A DNA stretch of 53,155 nucleotides, from contig NZ_JAGGLI010000020.1 of the NCBI RefSeq assembly GCF_017874355.1, forward strand, positions 1 through 53,155, written 5' to 3'. This stretch comes from Acetoanaerobium pronyense. GTDB lineage: Bacteria; Bacillota; Clostridia; Peptostreptococcales; Filifactoraceae. Both the position numbers and the translations under genes were made by a program. Positions 1-9,592 of the stretch are shown here, piece after piece. Within the stretch, counting starts at the first letter, position 1, and the number at the start of each line of letters is the position of its first letter. The notes under the pieces were generated by a model that was not told where the DNA came from, ran no database searches, and worked only from the letters and a program-made list of their open reading frames with translations.

Positions 1-579
1 GAAAGAGATATAGACAAGCCATTCCTAATGCCTGTAGAGGACGTATTCTCAATCACAGGAAGAGGAACAGTTGCAACAGGAAGAGTAGAAAGAGGGATCG
101 TTAAGGTTCAAGACGAAGTAGAAATCGTAGGACTTATAGACGAGCCAAGAAAAGTAGTAGTAACTGGAGTAGAGATGTTCAGAAAGTTACTAGATCAAGC
201 GCAAGCTGGAGATAACGTTGGGGTACTTCTAAGAGGAGTAACGAGAGACGATATCGAAAGAGGACAAGTATTAGCGAAAGCTGGAACTATAAAGCCAAGA
301 ACTAAGTTCACAGCCGAAGTATACGTACTGAAAAAAGAAGAAGGTGGAAGACATACTCCATTCTTCAAAGGATATAGACCACAGTTTTACTTCAGAACAA
401 CTGACGTAACAGGAGACATCCAGCTTCCAGAAGGAGTAGAGATGGTAATGCCTGGAGATAACATCTCAATAACAGTAGAACTAATCACACCAATTGCGAT
501 GGAAGAAGGACTAAGATTCGCAATAAGAGAAGGTGGAAGAACAGTAGGTTCTGGAGTAGTTGCTACAATAGTAGAGTAA
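1..579 (+). CDS. tuf: elongation factor Tu, C-terminal part (5' end outside window)
   Basis: The frame is open from base 1 to the TAA at 577-579, so the gene enters from the left and only about 192 C-terminal residues are present. The protein delivers aminoacyl-tRNA to the ribosomal A site as a GTP complex. What is visible is domains 2 and 3: the domain 2 start ([18 protein letters not shown]), then [19 protein letters not shown], and the domain 3 segments [22 protein letters not shown] and [21 protein letters not shown]. The GTPase domain lies upstream of the window. The gene ends at a strong terminator and precedes the S10 operon, the usual str-S10 arrangement. Confidence 0.97.
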   Translation, partial: ERDIDKPFLMPVEDVFSITGRGTVATGRVERGIVKVQDEVEIVGLIDEPRKVVVTGVEMFRKLLDQAQAGDNVGVLLRGVTRDDIERGQVLAKAGTIKPRTKFTAEVYVLKKEEGGRHTPFFKGYRPQFYFRTTDVTGDIQLPEGVEMVMPGDNISITVELITPIAMEEGLRFAIREGGRTVGSGVVATIVE

Positions 580-622
580 TTTCTAGAAAATACTAAGACT
601 TAATAATTTTATGACAGCTAAG

Positions 623-652
623 ACCGGCAGATAATTTCCTGCCGGTTTTTTA
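623..652 (+). terminator. Rho-independent terminator after tuf
   Basis: Arms ACCGGCAG (623-630) and CTGCCGGT (639-646) pair perfectly around an 8-nt loop and are followed by a T-rich run. It ends the str-type operon ahead of the S10 promoter. Confidence 0.92.
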
Positions 653-710
653 TTTATGTTGTCTGATTATTTAAACTTTGAAAAAACCTTGAAAAAACTT
701 AAAAAAAAGC

Positions 711-739
711 TTGTATTAGTCTATCTATTGATATAAAAT
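711..739 (+). promoter_or_regulatory. candidate sigma-A promoter of the S10 operon
   Basis: TTGTAT (711-716) and TAAAAT (734-739) are separated by 17 nt, in the only gene-free stretch between the tuf terminator and rpsJ. Both hexamers deviate from consensus, so this is a prediction. It would start transcription near 746 and give a leader of about 195 nt. Confidence 0.5.
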
Positions 740-745
740 ATAGTA

Positions 746-940
746 GTGTGTTTTTAAGGATGCGATGATGTAAAAGGTTGCTGAGGAAACTTAGGTAATT
801 TTTACGGAGTATGTCAACATCTTGAATGGGGCGACTAGACACTGAGGTAAGACTGTTTTTTTTAATCATGCACACGATACACCCGGAACAGTTTTCAGTG
901 GTCGAGTCGTACGAATATCGTACGATAAGGAGGTAAAGAA
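746..940 (+). promoter_or_regulatory. structured 5' leader of the S10 operon (candidate L4-type autoregulatory leader)
   Basis: The region from the tuf terminator to rpsJ holds no gene. Its 3' half folds into a long interrupted hairpin: CGACT (832-836) with AGTCG (905-909), CACTGA (840-845) with TCAGTG (895-900), and ACTGTT (852-857) with AACAGT (887-892). A second hairpin, TCGTACGA (907-914) with TCGTACGA (918-925), loop ATA, ends just before the rpsJ ribosome-binding site AAGGAGG (927-933). The base of the first and the 5' arm of the second share bases 907-909, so the two compete. S10 operons of proteobacteria and bacilli are controlled by L4 through such leaders; that this one is L4-responsive is inference. 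Confidence 0.5.
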
Positions 941-1252
941 ATGTCAAAAAATCAAAAGATCAGAATCAGACTTAAGTCTTATGATCACAGAATCCTAGAT
1001 ATGTCAGCAGAAAAAATTGTTGAAACTGCAAAAGGGACTGGAGCTTCAGTTTCGGGACCGATTCCTCTTCCAACAGAGAAGCAGATAATCACTATACTAA
1101 GAGCTGTACACAAATATAAGGATTCTAGAGAGCAGTTCGAAATCAGAACTCACAAGAGACTGATAGATATCAGCAATCCTAGCTCGAAAACAGTTGATTC
1201 TCTAATGAGACTTGACCTGCCAGCAGGCGTTGATATCGAAATCAAACTTTAG
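941..1252 (+). CDS. rpsJ: 30S ribosomal protein S10
   Basis: The 103-residue product has the usual family length and matches S10 throughout ([22 protein letters not shown] near the N-terminus, then [18 protein letters not shown], and RTHKRLIDI in the middle). S10 sits in the 30S head and, as NusE, pairs with NusB in transcription antitermination. The start is fixed by AAGGAGG eight bases upstream. It is the first gene of the S10 operon, behind the structured leader, and is separated from rplC by an unusually long 95-nt spacer. Confidence 0.97.
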   Translation: MSKNQKIRIRLKSYDHRILDMSAEKIVETAKGTGASVSGPIPLPTEKQIITILRAVHKYKDSREQFEIRTHKRLIDISNPSSKTVDSLMRLDLPAGVDIEIKL

Positions 1253-1266
1253 TAGCTCACAGAAGT

Positions 1267-1320
1267 TAAGGTATTTAATATAGATTGATACCTTATCTTA
1301 GTATGATTGCAGATGCAATC
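1267..1320 (+). other. two stem-loops in the rpsJ-rplC spacer
   Basis: TAAGGTAT (1267-1274) pairs with ATACCTTA (1288-1295), and GATTGC (1305-1310) pairs with GCAATC (1315-1320). Neither is followed by a T run, so they are not terminators. They occupy most of the 95-nt gap ahead of the rplC ribosome-binding site, where other gaps in this operon are 12-32 nt. RNA processing, stability or translational control are possible roles; none is shown by sequence. Confidence 0.5.
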
Positions 1321-1347
1321 CGCTGTAAGATTAATGGAGGTGTACTT

Positions 1348-1974
1348 ATGAAAGGAATATTAGGAAGAAAAGTAGGGATGACGCAGGTTTTCGCTGAAGA
1401 TGGAAGAATAGTTCCAGTTACAGTAATTCAAGCAGGCCCTATGGTAGTAACTCAAATCAAAAACAAAGAAACTGATGGTTATGAATCAGTTCAGGTTGCT
1501 TTTGGAGATGCAAAAGAAAAGAGAGTAAACAAGCCTCTTAGAGGACATTTTGCAAAAGCAGGAGTAGGCTTCAAGAAATTTGTAAGAGAATTTAAAGTTG
1601 AAGATATAGCTTCTTACAGCCTGGCTCAAGAAATCAAAGTTGATGTATTTGAAGCGGGAGAAAAAATAGACGTAACAGGAACATCAAAAGGTAAAGGGTT
1701 CCAAGGACCTATAAAGAGACATAATCAAAGTAGAGGACCAATGACTCACGGTTCAAGATACCACAGAGGACCAGGATCAATGGGAGCTGCTTCAGACCCT
1801 TCAAGAGTATTTAAAGGGAAGAAACTTGCTGGACACATGGGTGCAGAAAGAGTAACTATCCAAAATCTTGAAGTAGTTAAAGTAGATGCAGAAAAGAACA
1901 TCATCCTAGTTAAGGGAGCTGTTCCAGGACCTAAAAAAGGCCTAGTTGTTATCAAAAAGGCTATAAAAGGTTAA
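1348..1974 (+). CDS. rplC: 50S ribosomal protein L3
   Basis: The chosen start gives [15 protein letters not shown], the canonical L3 N-terminus, 208 residues, with GGAGGTG six bases upstream. An in-frame ATG at 1285 would add 21 residues unlike any L3 and has no ribosome-binding site. L3 is an early-assembly 23S rRNA-binding protein near the peptidyl-transferase centre. The long loop reaching that centre is visible as [19 protein letters not shown] and [13 protein letters not shown]. The gene is followed 27 nt later by rplD. Confidence 0.97.
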   Translation: MKGILGRKVGMTQVFAEDGRIVPVTVIQAGPMVVTQIKNKETDGYESVQVAFGDAKEKRVNKPLRGHFAKAGVGFKKFVREFKVEDIASYSLAQEIKVDVFEAGEKIDVTGTSKGKGFQGPIKRHNQSRGPMTHGSRYHRGPGSMGAASDPSRVFKGKKLAGHMGAERVTIQNLEVVKVDAEKNIILVKGAVPGPKKGLVVIKKAIKG

Positions 1975-2001
1975 TAAAGAGATAGGAAAGGAGGAACAAT
2001 A

Positions 2002-2625
2002 ATGCCTAAAGTTGACGTATTAAATATAAACGGACAAAAGGTTGATGAAATAGAACTTTCAGAAAGCATATTCGGAATCGAAGTAAGCGAAAGTGCAGTA
2101 TATGAAGTTATAAAGAATCACCTTGCAAATAAAAGACAAGGAACTCAGTCAGCTAAGACCAGATCAGAGGTAAGAGGTGGAGGAAGAAAGCCTTGGAGAC
2201 AAAAAGGAACTGGTAGAGCGAGACATGGAAGTATAAGATCTCCTCAATGGATAGGCGGAGGAGTTGTATTCGCACCAAAGCCAAGAGATTATAGCTACAG
2301 CATACCAAAGAAAGTAAAGAGACTTGCTATGAAGAGTGTACTTACATCTAAGGTAAATGAAGGAAAAATCATAGTTGTGGATACTATCGAAATGGAAACT
2401 CCAAAGACTAAAGATTTTATAAAAATGCTTTCTGCTGTAAACGCAGGTAAGAAATCACTTGTAGTAACAGCTGAAAACAGCCCAGTAGTTGTAAAATCAG
2501 GAAGAAATATCCCTGGAGTAAAGGTTGCGTTTGCTAACGTTATAAACGTATACGATATAATGAATCATGAATCATTCATCATAACAAAAGATGCAGTTAA
2601 AAAAGTAGAGGAGGTGTACGCATAA
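2002..2625 (+). CDS. rplD: 50S ribosomal protein L4
   Basis: The 207-residue L4 carries the extended loop that lines the peptide exit tunnel ([20 protein letters not shown], roughly residues 56-75, then [23 protein letters not shown]). In several bacteria L4 also represses the S10 operon by binding its leader, which makes the leader at 746-940 a candidate target. GGAGG precedes the ATG. The stop overlaps the rplW start by one base (TAATG), indicating translational coupling. Confidence 0.97.
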   Translation: MPKVDVLNINGQKVDEIELSESIFGIEVSESAVYEVIKNHLANKRQGTQSAKTRSEVRGGGRKPWRQKGTGRARHGSIRSPQWIGGGVVFAPKPRDYSYSIPKKVKRLAMKSVLTSKVNEGKIIVVDTIEMETPKTKDFIKMLSAVNAGKKSLVVTAENSPVVVKSGRNIPGVKVAFANVINVYDIMNHESFIITKDAVKKVEEVYA

Positions 2626-2909
2626 TGCTAGCTCAAGATATCATAAAAAAACCTGTAATAACAGAACAAAGTATGGAAGCAGCTGCAGACAAGAAGTACA
2701 CTTTCGTTGTTGCTAAAACTGCTAACAAAACACAAATAAAGCAAGCTGTAGAACAAATATTCTCTGTTAAAGTAGCAAAAGTGAATACACTTAACTACGA
2801 TGGAAAGAAAAAGAGAATGGGTAAGCACGTAGGGAAAACTTCTTCTTATAAAAAAGCAGTTGTTACCCTTACTGAAGGAAGCAAAGAAATAGAATTCTTT
2901 GGAGTTTAA
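2625..2909 (+). CDS. rplW: 50S ribosomal protein L23
   Basis: The 94-residue product is a standard short bacterial L23 ([16 protein letters not shown] near the start, [19 protein letters not shown] later). L23 sits at the tunnel exit, where trigger factor, SRP and SecYEG dock. The ATG shares its first base with the rplD stop, and the ribosome-binding site GAGGAGGTG lies inside the end of rplD. rplB follows after 20 nt. Confidence 0.97.
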   Translation: MLAQDIIKKPVITEQSMEAAADKKYTFVVAKTANKTQIKQAVEQIFSVKVAKVNTLNYDGKKKRMGKHVGKTSSYKKAVVTLTEGSKEIEFFGV

Positions 2910-2929
2910 GTAAAAAGGAGGGAAACTAA

Positions 2930-3760
2930 ATGGCTATCAAAAAGTTTAGACCAATTACTCCAAGCTTAAGACATATGACTGTTCTTAAGTCTGACGAGAT
3001 AACAAAGCAAGAGCCAGAAAAATCTCTTCTTGCTACTCTTAAGAAGAATGCAGGAAGAAACTCTCGTGGTTCGATAACAGTTCGTCACAGAGGTGGCGGA
3101 AACAAAAGAAAGTATAGAATAATAGATTTCAAAAGAGATAAGGACCAAATACCTGCAAAGGTTGCTGGAATCGAATATGACCCAAACAGATCTGCAAACA
3201 TAGCGCTTCTTAATTATGCTGATGGAGAAAAAAGATATATTCTTGCTCCAAACGGACTTAAAGTAGGAGATGTTATATTTTCTGGAGAAGGTTCTGATAT
3301 TAAAGTAGGTAACTGCCTAAAGCTTAAAAATATGCCAGTAGGTACAGTTATTCACAATATCGAGCTTAAAGAAGGAAAAGGCGGACAGATGGTAAGATCT
3401 GCTGGTGTATCTGCTCAGCTTATGGCTAAAGAAGGAAAGAATGCTCTTGTAAGACTACCTTCTGGAGAGACTAGATACGTAAACATAAACTGCAAAGCTA
3501 CAATCGGACAGGTTGGAAACCTTGAGCACGAAAACGTGACAATAGGTAAAGCTGGTAGAAAAAGACATATGGGTATCAGACCTACAGTAAGAGGTTCTGT
3601 AATGAACCCTAACGACCATCCACATGGTGGTGGAGAAGGTAGATCTCCAATAGGAAGACCTTCACCAGTAACACCATGGGGTAAGCCGGCACTTGGATAC
3701 AAGACAAGAAAGAAGAATAAAGCTTCTAATAAGATGATTGTTTCTAAGAGAAAGAAATAG
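2930..3760 (+). CDS. rplB: 50S ribosomal protein L2
   Basis: The 276-residue product is typical of L2, one of the most conserved ribosomal proteins, needed for subunit association and peptidyl transfer. The N-terminus reads [18 protein letters not shown], and the OB-fold and SH3 portions follow. The C-terminal signature [19 protein letters not shown] contains the conserved histidine region near the peptidyl-transferase centre. AAGGAGGG precedes the ATG. No oddities are seen. Confidence 0.98.
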   Translation: MAIKKFRPITPSLRHMTVLKSDEITKQEPEKSLLATLKKNAGRNSRGSITVRHRGGGNKRKYRIIDFKRDKDQIPAKVAGIEYDPNRSANIALLNYADGEKRYILAPNGLKVGDVIFSGEGSDIKVGNCLKLKNMPVGTVIHNIELKEGKGGQMVRSAGVSAQLMAKEGKNALVRLPSGETRYVNINCKATIGQVGNLEHENVTIGKAGRKRHMGIRPTVRGSVMNPNDHPHGGGEGRSPIGRPSPVTPWGKPALGYKTRKKNKASNKMIVSKRKK

Positions 3761-3786
3761 TAAGCCTTGAAAGGAGGATTTCATAG

Positions 3787-4068
3787 ATGGGAAGATCAGC
3801 TAAGAAGGGGCCTTTTGTACATAAAGGACTTTTCAGAAAAATAGAAGAAATGAACAAAGCCAACGAAAAGAAAGTAATCAAGGCTTGGTCAAGATCGTCA
3901 ACTATATTCCCAGAGTTTGTGGGACATACAATAGCACTTCATGACGGAAGAAAACATGTTCCAGTATATGTTACTGAAGACATGGTTGGACATAAGCTAG
4001 GTGAGTTTGTTCCGACAAGAACATTTAAAGGTCATAAGGACGACGACAGATCGACAAAGAGGAAATAA
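3787..4068 (+). CDS. rpsS: 30S ribosomal protein S19
   Basis: The product is 93 residues, full length, starting [19 protein letters not shown] and containing [20 protein letters not shown] and [12 protein letters not shown], which are diagnostic for S19. S19 forms the S13-S19 pair in the 30S head that contacts the A-site finger. AAAGGAGG precedes the ATG. It lies between rplB and rplV as in essentially all S10 operons. Confidence 0.97.
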   Translation: MGRSAKKGPFVHKGLFRKIEEMNKANEKKVIKAWSRSSTIFPEFVGHTIALHDGRKHVPVYVTEDMVGHKLGEFVPTRTFKGHKDDDRSTKRK

Positions 4069-4100
4069 TTCCTTGATTAATGGAAGGAGGGCAAAAGCAA

Positions 4101-4433
4101 ATGGAAGCTAAAGCAATAGTTAAATACGTAAGGACTTCTCCTAGAAAAGCTGGTTACATCTGTTCTCTAATCAGAGGAAAGAATGTTGACGAAGCTCTTG
4201 CGATATTGAAATTTATGCCAAACAAAAGTGCGGATATAATAGCAAAAGTTGTAAAATCAGCAGCAGCTAACGCTGAAAACAACATGAACATGGACAGCAA
4301 AAAACTCTATGTGTCTGAAGTTTATGCAAACCAAGGACCAACTCTTAAAAGATTTATGCCTAGAGCCCAAGGTAGAGCGACAAGCATAAGAAAAAGAACG
4401 AGTCATATAGGAGTTGTAGTTAGAGAAAGATAA
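4101..4433 (+). CDS. rplV: 50S ribosomal protein L22
   Basis: Start chosen at [20 protein letters not shown], giving 110 residues. The in-frame ATG at 4080 would place the purine-rich GGAGG inside the gene and adds seven atypical residues. L22 binds all six domains of 23S rRNA, and its beta-hairpin lines the exit tunnel; the hairpin is visible as [16 protein letters not shown]. Changes in that hairpin cause macrolide resistance in other species; no insertion or deletion is evident here. Confidence 0.96.
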   Translation: MEAKAIVKYVRTSPRKAGYICSLIRGKNVDEALAILKFMPNKSADIIAKVVKSAAANAENNMNMDSKKLYVSEVYANQGPTLKRFMPRAQGRATSIRKRTSHIGVVVRER

Positions 4434-4454
4434 TAAGAGATAGGAGGGAAAAGA

Positions 4455-5240
4455 ATGGGTCAAAAAGTAAACCCACATGGTTTTAGAGTAGGAATTAACA
4501 AAGACTGGGATTCGAAATGGTTTGCTAACAAGGGAGACTTCGCAGCTTTCCTACACGAAGACGCTATAATCAGAAAGCATCTAAAAAAGAAACTTAACCT
4601 TTCTGGCGTTCCTAAGATAGAAATCGAAAGATCAGGAAACAAGGTTAAGCTTAACATACACACTGCAAAGCCTGGAATGGTTATCGGAAAAGGTGGACAA
4701 GGTATAGAGGAAATCAAAGCTGATGTTCAAAAGATGACTGACAAGCAGGTATTTGTAAACATTATAGAAGTAAGAAACCCAGAAAAGGACGCTCAGCTTG
4801 TGGCTGAAAACATAGCACTAGCTCTTGAGAGAAGAGTTGCATTTAGAAGAGCTATGAAGCAAGCTATGCAAAGAGCTATGAGATCTGGAGCTAAAGGTAT
4901 CAAGGTTTCTACATCAGGAAGACTTGGTGGAGCTGAGATGGCAAGAACTGAAGGATACTCTGAAGGAAACGTGCCACTACACACACTAAGAGCTGACATA
5001 GACTACGGTTTCGCAGAAGCTGATACTACTTATGGAAAGCTTGGAATCAAGGTTTGGATTTGTAAGGGAGAAATACTTCCAACAAGACAAGGACCTAAAA
5101 GAGAATTAGAAGGATTTTCAGCTTCTAGAGAAGACAAGAAAAAGCCAAAAAGAAGAGAATATGATTCAAATAGAAGAAATGATAGAGGACAAGGGAACGG
5201 AAGAAACTTTCAAAGAGCTTCAAGACCTTCAAGTAATTAG
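4455..5240 (+). CDS. rpsC: 30S ribosomal protein S3 with extended basic C-terminal tail
   Basis: S3 lies at the mRNA entry pore and contributes to mRNA helicase activity. The N-terminus [14 protein letters not shown] and the KH type 2 core ([16 protein letters not shown], with the GxxG loop) are clear, as is the C-domain [18 protein letters not shown]. At 261 residues it is longer than the 210-235 usual in the family. The excess is a charged, low-complexity tail (about residues 220-261) rich in K, R, N, G and S. The ribosome-binding site is GGAGGG. The gene shows no frame disruption. Confidence 0.97.
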   Translation: MGQKVNPHGFRVGINKDWDSKWFANKGDFAAFLHEDAIIRKHLKKKLNLSGVPKIEIERSGNKVKLNIHTAKPGMVIGKGGQGIEEIKADVQKMTDKQVFVNIIEVRNPEKDAQLVAENIALALERRVAFRRAMKQAMQRAMRSGAKGIKVSTSGRLGGAEMARTEGYSEGNVPLHTLRADIDYGFAEADTTYGKLGIKVWICKGEILPTRQGPKRELEGFSASREDKKKPKRREYDSNRRNDRGQGNGRNFQRASRPSSN

Positions 5241-5267
5241 TCCTAGCTAAAGGAAGGAGGAATAAAT

Positions 5268-5711
5268 ATGTTAATGCCAAAAAGAGTAAAGCGTCGTAGA
5301 GTTCATAGAGGCAGCATGGCGGGTAAAGCTCAAAAAGGTAACACAATAACGTACGGAGATTATGCACTTGTGGCTATGGAGCCAGCGTGGATAACGTCAA
5401 ACCAGATAGAATCTGCCCGTATAGCCATCAATAGATCGGTAAGAAGAGGCGGTAAAGTTTGGATTAAAATTTTCCCTCATAAGCCTGTAACTAAAAAACC
5501 AGCTGAGACTCGTATGGGTGCCGGTAAAGGTTCACCAGAATATTGGGTAGCAGTAGTTAAGCCAGGTAGAGTAATGTTTGAAATGTCAGGTGTTTCTGAA
5601 GAAAAAGCAAGAGAAGCGATGAGACTTGCTATGCACAAACTGCCTATCAAATGTAAGTTTATAAAGCGTGAGGAGATTGAAGTAAAGGGTGGTGAAGCTG
5701 ATGAAAGCTAA
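5268..5711 (+). CDS. rplP: 50S ribosomal protein L16
   Basis: The 147-residue product starts [19 protein letters not shown], the usual L16 N-terminus, and contains [20 protein letters not shown] with the arginine that is hydroxylated in some species. L16 organises the A-site and the elbow of tRNA in the 50S subunit. AAGGAGG precedes the ATG. The last 11 bases overlap rpmC, implying coupled translation. Confidence 0.97.
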   Translation: MLMPKRVKRRRVHRGSMAGKAQKGNTITYGDYALVAMEPAWITSNQIESARIAINRSVRRGGKVWIKIFPHKPVTKKPAETRMGAGKGSPEYWVAVVKPGRVMFEMSGVSEEKAREAMRLAMHKLPIKCKFIKREEIEVKGGEADES

Positions 5712-5898
5712 AGAGTTAAGAGATATGACAAGTGCAGAGCTTGGAACAAAATTAACCGAACTTAAAGGTGAACTCTTTAACCTTCGATTCCAGCTGGCTA
5801 CAGGACAGCTAGACAATCCAGTTAAATTGAGATTTGTAAGAAAAGATATAGCACGTGTTAAGACCATCCTTAACGAAAAAGCGAAGGCTGGAGCATAG
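5701..5898 (+). CDS. rpmC: 50S ribosomal protein L29
   Basis: Start chosen at [18 protein letters not shown], giving a standard 65-residue all-helical L29, a tunnel-exit protein that contacts L23. The candidate ATG at 5689 would add four residues and lacks a better ribosome-binding site. The accepted ATG lies inside the rplP end with only GGTGGTG upstream, so translation is probably coupled to rplP. Confidence 0.95.
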   Translation: MKAKELRDMTSAELGTKLTELKGELFNLRFQLATGQLDNPVKLRFVRKDIARVKTILNEKAKAGA

Positions 5899-5921
5899 GC
5901 CTTTTGGAAAGGAGGATATAA

Positions 5922-6182
5922 ATGAAAAGAGATACTAGCAGAAAAACTAGAATTGGTTATGTTACATCAGATAAAATGGACAAGACAGTAGTAGTATCAA
6001 TAGTTGAACTAGTTCGTCACCCTCTTTACGGAAAAGCTGTAAAGAAAACTGTAAAGTTTAAAGCTCATGATGAAGAAAACACATGCAAAACAGGTGACAG
6101 AGTAAAGATAATGGAAACTCGTCCTCTTTCTAAAGATAAAAGATGGAGAGTTGTTGAAGTAGTAGAAAGAGCTGCTGAATAA
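5922..6182 (+). CDS. rpsQ: 30S ribosomal protein S17
   Basis: The 86-residue product has the OB-fold S17 pattern: [18 protein letters not shown] near the N-terminus, [20 protein letters not shown] in the middle and [16 protein letters not shown] at the end. S17 is a primary 16S rRNA binder of the 30S body. AAAGGAGG precedes the start. Confidence 0.97.
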   Translation: MKRDTSRKTRIGYVTSDKMDKTVVVSIVELVRHPLYGKAVKKTVKFKAHDEENTCKTGDRVKIMETRPLSKDKRWRVVEVVERAAE

Positions 6183-6210
6183 TCTGTAAAGGCAGAGAGG
6201 AGGTATTGCA

Positions 6211-6579
6211 ATGATACAACAAGAGAGTCGTCTTAGAGTTGCTGACAACTCTGGTGCCAAAGAGATACTTTGCATAAGAGTTCTTGGAGGATCTAAGAGA
6301 AGATCTGGAAATATAGGAGACATAATCGTAGCTACGGTTAAAAGTGCAACACCAGGTGGCGTTGTTAAAAAAGGTAAAGTTGTAAAAGCTGTTATAGTTC
6401 GTTCTAAGCATGGTCTTAGAAGAAAAGACGGAAGCTATGTTAAATTCGATGAAAATGCTGCTGTAATCATAAAAGACGATAAGACTCCACAAGGTACAAG
6501 AATATTTGGACCAGTTGCTAGAGAGCTTAGAGACAAGCAGTTTATGAAGATAGTTTCACTAGCACCGGAAGTTCTATAA
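6211..6579 (+). CDS. rplN: 50S ribosomal protein L14
   Basis: The 122-residue product is the exact family length, beginning [19 protein letters not shown] and containing [16 protein letters not shown] and [15 protein letters not shown]14 forms bridges to 16S rRNA and is the binding site of the silencing factor RsfS. GAGGAGG precedes the start. It marks the beginning of the spc portion, although no promoter separates it from the S10 portion here. Confidence 0.97.
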   Translation: MIQQESRLRVADNSGAKEILCIRVLGGSKRRSGNIGDIIVATVKSATPGGVVKKGKVVKAVIVRSKHGLRRKDGSYVKFDENAAVIIKDDKTPQGTRIFGPVARELRDKQFMKIVSLAPEVL

Positions 6580-6598
6580 TTGAGGAGGTGTCATAGGA

Positions 6599-6907
6599 GT
6601 GCGTATTAAAAGTGGAGATACCGTTGTAGTAATTAGCGGAAAAGATAAAGGAAAAAAAGGTAGAGTGCTTGAAGTTTACAACGCAAAGGACAGAGTTCTT
6701 GTAGAAGGCGTAAACATGGCTACAAAACACCAAAAGCCTAACCAAAAAAACCCACAAGGTGGAATAATTCATATGGAACAATCAATCCACGTATCTAATG
6801 TTATGATTTTCGACGCTAAGGCTGGAAAAGGTGTTAGAGTTGGAATGAAGAAGTTAGAAAACGGAGAGAAAGTTCGTATTTCTAAAAAATCAGGAGAGCA
6901 AATATAA
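6599..6907 (+). CDS. rplX: 50S ribosomal protein L24
   Basis: The 102-residue product starts at GTG (read as [23 protein letters not shown]), preceded by GAGGAGGTG. The KOW motif in the first 35 residues and the [13 protein letters not shown] segment identify L24, an assembly initiator of the 50S subunit. The GTG start is the only one that keeps the canonical N-terminus. Confidence 0.96.
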   Translation: MRIKSGDTVVVISGKDKGKKGRVLEVYNAKDRVLVEGVNMATKHQKPNQKNPQGGIIHMEQSIHVSNVMIFDAKAGKGVRVGMKKLENGEKVRISKKSGEQI

Positions 6908-6933
6908 AATAAAGTTTGAAAGGAGGCAGAAAC

Positions 6934-7476
6934 ATGGCTTCAAGACTAAAAGTTAAGTACAATGAAGAAATAATAAAAGCGCTAATGGAAAAGTTCAATT
7001 ACAGTAATGTAATGGAAGTTCCAAGACTTGATAAAGTTGTAATAAACATGGGGATTGGAGAAGCAAAAGATAACGCTAAAGTATTAGACGTAGCAATATC
7101 TGAGCTTGAAATCATAGCAGGACAAAAACCAGTTACTACTAAATCAAGAAAATCAGTTGCTAACTTTAAAATCAGAGAAAATATGCCAATAGGAGCTAAA
7201 GTTACTCTAAGAGACGAGAGAATGTATCACTTTGTTGATAAATTCGTTAACATAGCACTTCCAAGAGTTCGTGACTTCAGAGGAGTAAGCAAAGATTCTT
7301 TTGATGGAAGAGGAAACTATGCACTAGGAATTAAAGAGCAACTTATTTTCCCTGAGATAGAGTATGACAAGATAGACAAGGTTAGAGGTATGGATATCAT
7401 ATTTGTAACTACTGCAAAAACAGATGAAGAGGCTAGAGAGTTATTAACACTTATAGGAATGCCTTTCAGCAAGTAG
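6934..7476 (+). CDS. rplE: 50S ribosomal protein L5
   Basis: Start chosen at [13 protein letters not shown], giving the typical 180 residues, with AAAGGAGG seven bases upstream. The TTG at 6916 would place that site inside the gene. L5 binds 5S rRNA and the P-site tRNA. Signatures include [34 protein letters not shown] and the central [19 protein letters not shown]. Confidence 0.97.
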   Translation: MASRLKVKYNEEIIKALMEKFNYSNVMEVPRLDKVVINMGIGEAKDNAKVLDVAISELEIIAGQKPVTTKSRKSVANFKIRENMPIGAKVTLRDERMYHFVDKFVNIALPRVRDFRGVSKDSFDGRGNYALGIKEQLIFPEIEYDKIDKVRGMDIIFVTTAKTDEEARELLTLIGMPFSK

Positions 7477-7492
7477 TGAAGGAGGGAAAATC

Positions 7493-7678
7493 ATGGCAAA
7501 AAAAGCAATGGTTCTTAAGCAACAAAAGAAACAAAAGTATCAAACAAGAGAATACACAAGATGCAATCTTTGTGGAAGACCTCACGCGGTACTTAGAAAG
7601 TTCGGAATTTGCCGTATATGCTTCAGAGAATTGGCATACAAAGGACAAATACCAGGAGTAAGAAAAGCTTCTTGGTAA
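7493..7678 (+). CDS. rpsZ: 30S ribosomal protein S14, zinc-binding type Z
   Basis: The 61-residue product is the short zinc-containing S14. Cysteines 24, 27, 40 and 43 (CNLC and CRIC) form the zinc ribbon, and the C-terminus GVRKASW is canonical. S14 completes late assembly of the 30S head. A zinc-free paralogue, if the genome has one, is not in this window. AAGGAGGG precedes the start. Confidence 0.97.
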   Translation: MAKKAMVLKQQKKQKYQTREYTRCNLCGRPHAVLRKFGICRICFRELAYKGQIPGVRKASW

Positions 7679-7700
7679 TAATGGAAGGAGGTAAAATATC

Positions 7701-8099
7701 ATGACAATGACAGATCCAATTGCAGATATGCTGACACGTGTAAGAAACGCTAGCTCGGTTCACCATGACACGGTTGACGTACCTGCTTCAAATATAAAGA
7801 AGGAACTTGCTAGAATTCTTTTAGAAGAAGGTTACATTAAAGGTTATGATGTAATAGAAGATGGAAAGCAAGGACTTATAAGAATACAACTAAAATACGG
7901 AAAAACTGGCGAGAAGGTAATTACTGGAATCAAGAAAATATCTAAGCCAGGAATGAGAGTATATGCTGATAAAACTAATGTACCTAAGGTTCTTAACGGA
8001 ATAGGTATATCTGTAATATCAACTTCTAAAGGAATTTTAACAGATAAGCAAGCTAGAGAGCTTGGCGTAGGTGGAGAAGTAATCTGCTACGTATGGTAA
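7701..8099 (+). CDS. rpsH: 30S ribosomal protein S8
   Basis: The 132-residue product begins [17 protein letters not shown]; the ATG at 7707 is an alternative start two residues later. It ends [11 protein letters not shown], the standard S8 C-terminus, and contains the rRNA-binding loop [14 protein letters not shown]8 is a primary binder of the central domain of 16S rRNA and, in E. coli, represses the spc operon. GGAGG lies about ten bases upstream. Confidence 0.97.
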   Translation: MTMTDPIADMLTRVRNASSVHHDTVDVPASNIKKELARILLEEGYIKGYDVIEDGKQGLIRIQLKYGKTGEKVITGIKKISKPGMRVYADKTNVPKVLNGIGISVISTSKGILTDKQARELGVGGEVICYVW

Positions 8100-8124
8100 A
8101 CTTGTGCAAAGGAGGTGCCTATAA

Positions 8125-8667
8125 ATGTCAAGAATAGGACGTAAACCAATCACTGTTCCAAGTGGTGTGGAAATAAATGTTGATGAAAAAAATCTTGTTA
8201 CTGTTAAAGGACCAAAAGGAACATTAACAGAGCAAATATCTCAAGATCTTACAATAACTCAAGAAGGCGAAGAGCTAACAGTTACTAGACCAACTGACAA
8301 CAAGAAGCACAGATCTCTTCATGGTCTTTCAAGAACACTTATTAACAATATGATATTAGGCGTTACTGAAGGATATACAAAAAAACTTGAGGTTGTAGGT
8401 GTAGGTTACAGAGCTCAAAAACAAGGAAAGAAACTTGTACTGAACTTAGGTTTCTCTCATCCAGTAGAGATGGAAGATCCAGAAGGTCTTGAAATAGAAG
8501 TACCTACTCAAACAGAAATATTAGTAAAAGGTATCAACAAGCAGCTAGTAGGAAACTACGCAGCGAAGATAAGAGCTTGGAGAGAGCCAGAGCCATACAA
8601 AGGAAAAGGAATTAGATACTCAGGAGAGTATGTAAGACGTAAAGAAGGTAAGACTGGTAAGAAATAG
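8125..8667 (+). CDS. rplF: 50S ribosomal protein L6
   Basis: The 180-residue product has two tandem L6 folds: [17 protein letters not shown] at the start and the C-terminal [20 protein letters not shown] with the RRKEGK tail. L6 lies near the GTPase-associated region of the 50S subunit. AAAGGAGGTG precedes the start. Length and motifs are normal. Confidence 0.97.
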   Translation: MSRIGRKPITVPSGVEINVDEKNLVTVKGPKGTLTEQISQDLTITQEGEELTVTRPTDNKKHRSLHGLSRTLINNMILGVTEGYTKKLEVVGVGYRAQKQGKKLVLNLGFSHPVEMEDPEGLEIEVPTQTEILVKGINKQLVGNYAAKIRAWREPEPYKGKGIRYSGEYVRRKEGKTGKK

Positions 8668-8687
8668 ATAGGAAAGGAGTGATATAA

Positions 8688-9056
8688 GTGTTCAAAAAGG
8701 TAGATAAAAATGCGAACCGTATTGCTAGGCACAAAAGAGTGCGTAAATCAGTAACAGGAACTCCTGAAAGACCAAGATTTAACGTGTTTAGAAGCACTAA
8801 CAATATATATGTTCAAATAATAGATGATGTAAATAGAGTTACCCTTGTATCAGCTTCATCTCTTGATAAAGACATCAAAGGAAACGCATCCAACACTGGA
8901 AACAAAGAAACTGCAAAAAAAGTTGGAGAGTTAGCTGCTAAGAGAGCTCTTGAAAAAGGTATCGAAAATGTTGTATTCGACAGAGGTGGATACATCTATC
9001 ACGGTAGAATTCAAGAACTAGCTGATGGAGCAAGAGAAGCTGGACTTAAATTTTAG
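8688..9056 (+). CDS. rplR: 50S ribosomal protein L18
   Basis: The 122-residue product starts at GTG, with GGAAAGGAGTG upstream. The arginine-rich N-terminus ([20 protein letters not shown]) and C-terminal [20 protein letters not shown] are diagnostic. L18 delivers 5S rRNA to the 50S subunit together with L5. No ATG is available that keeps the N-terminal basic region. Confidence 0.96.
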   Translation: MFKKVDKNANRIARHKRVRKSVTGTPERPRFNVFRSTNNIYVQIIDDVNRVTLVSASSLDKDIKGNASNTGNKETAKKVGELAAKRALEKGIENVVFDRGGYIYHGRIQELADGAREAGLKF

Positions 9057-9073
9057 TAAAAGGAGGGGATAAG

Positions 9074-9580
9074 ATGCTTAAAAAGCCAATAGATTTTAGA
9101 CAACTGGACTTAGAAGAAAAAGTTGTTGATATAAGAAGAGTTACCAAGGTTGTAAAAGGTGGTAGAAACTTCAGATTTGCAGCACTTGTAGTTGTTGGAG
9201 ACAGAAACGGACACGTTGGAATGGGAACTGGAAAAGCTATGGAAGTTCCAGACGCTATAAGAAAAGCTGTTGAAGATGCAAAGAAAAACCTTATCAAGGT
9301 TCCAATGGTTGGAACTACAGTTCCTCACCAGATACAAGGTAGATTCGGAGCAGGAAACGTACTTATAATGCCAGCTAAAGAAGGTACTGGAGTTATAGCA
9401 GGAGGACCTGTTCGTTCAGTTCTTGAGCTTGCTGGACTTAAAGACGTTCGTTCTAAGTCACTTGGAACAAACAACGCAAGAAATATGGTTAATGCAACCA
9501 TCCAAGGTCTTGCTTCACTTAGAAAAATTGAAGACGTAGCAAGCCTAAGAGGTAAAAAAGTAGAAGATCTTTTAGGTTAG
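9074..9580 (+). CDS. rpsE: 30S ribosomal protein S5
   Basis: The 168-residue product has the double-stranded-RNA-binding N-domain ([20 protein letters not shown], with [14 protein letters not shown] next) and the C-terminal ribosomal S5 fold ([20 protein letters not shown]). S5 sits at the mRNA entry channel with S3 and S4 and affects decoding accuracy. The loop around KGGRNF, where spectinomycin-resistance changes occur in other species, looks normal. AAGGAGGGG precedes the ATG. Confidence 0.97.
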   Translation: MLKKPIDFRQLDLEEKVVDIRRVTKVVKGGRNFRFAALVVVGDRNGHVGMGTGKAMEVPDAIRKAVEDAKKNLIKVPMVGTTVPHQIQGRFGAGNVLIMPAKEGTGVIAGGPVRSVLELAGLKDVRSKSLGTNNARNMVNATIQGLASLRKIEDVASLRGKKVEDLLG

Positions 9581-9592
9581 GAGGCGAAACAA

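Noticed and set aside
3415-3702. Open frame of 95 codons antisense to rplB
   Set aside because: Shadow of a highly conserved gene: no ribosome-binding site, no family resemblance, composition explained by the codon pattern of rplB.
7476-7661. 61-codon frame overlapping the S14 gene
   Set aside because: It runs out of frame through rpsZ; the zinc-ribbon S14 protein at 7493-7678 with its own ribosome-binding site explains the region.
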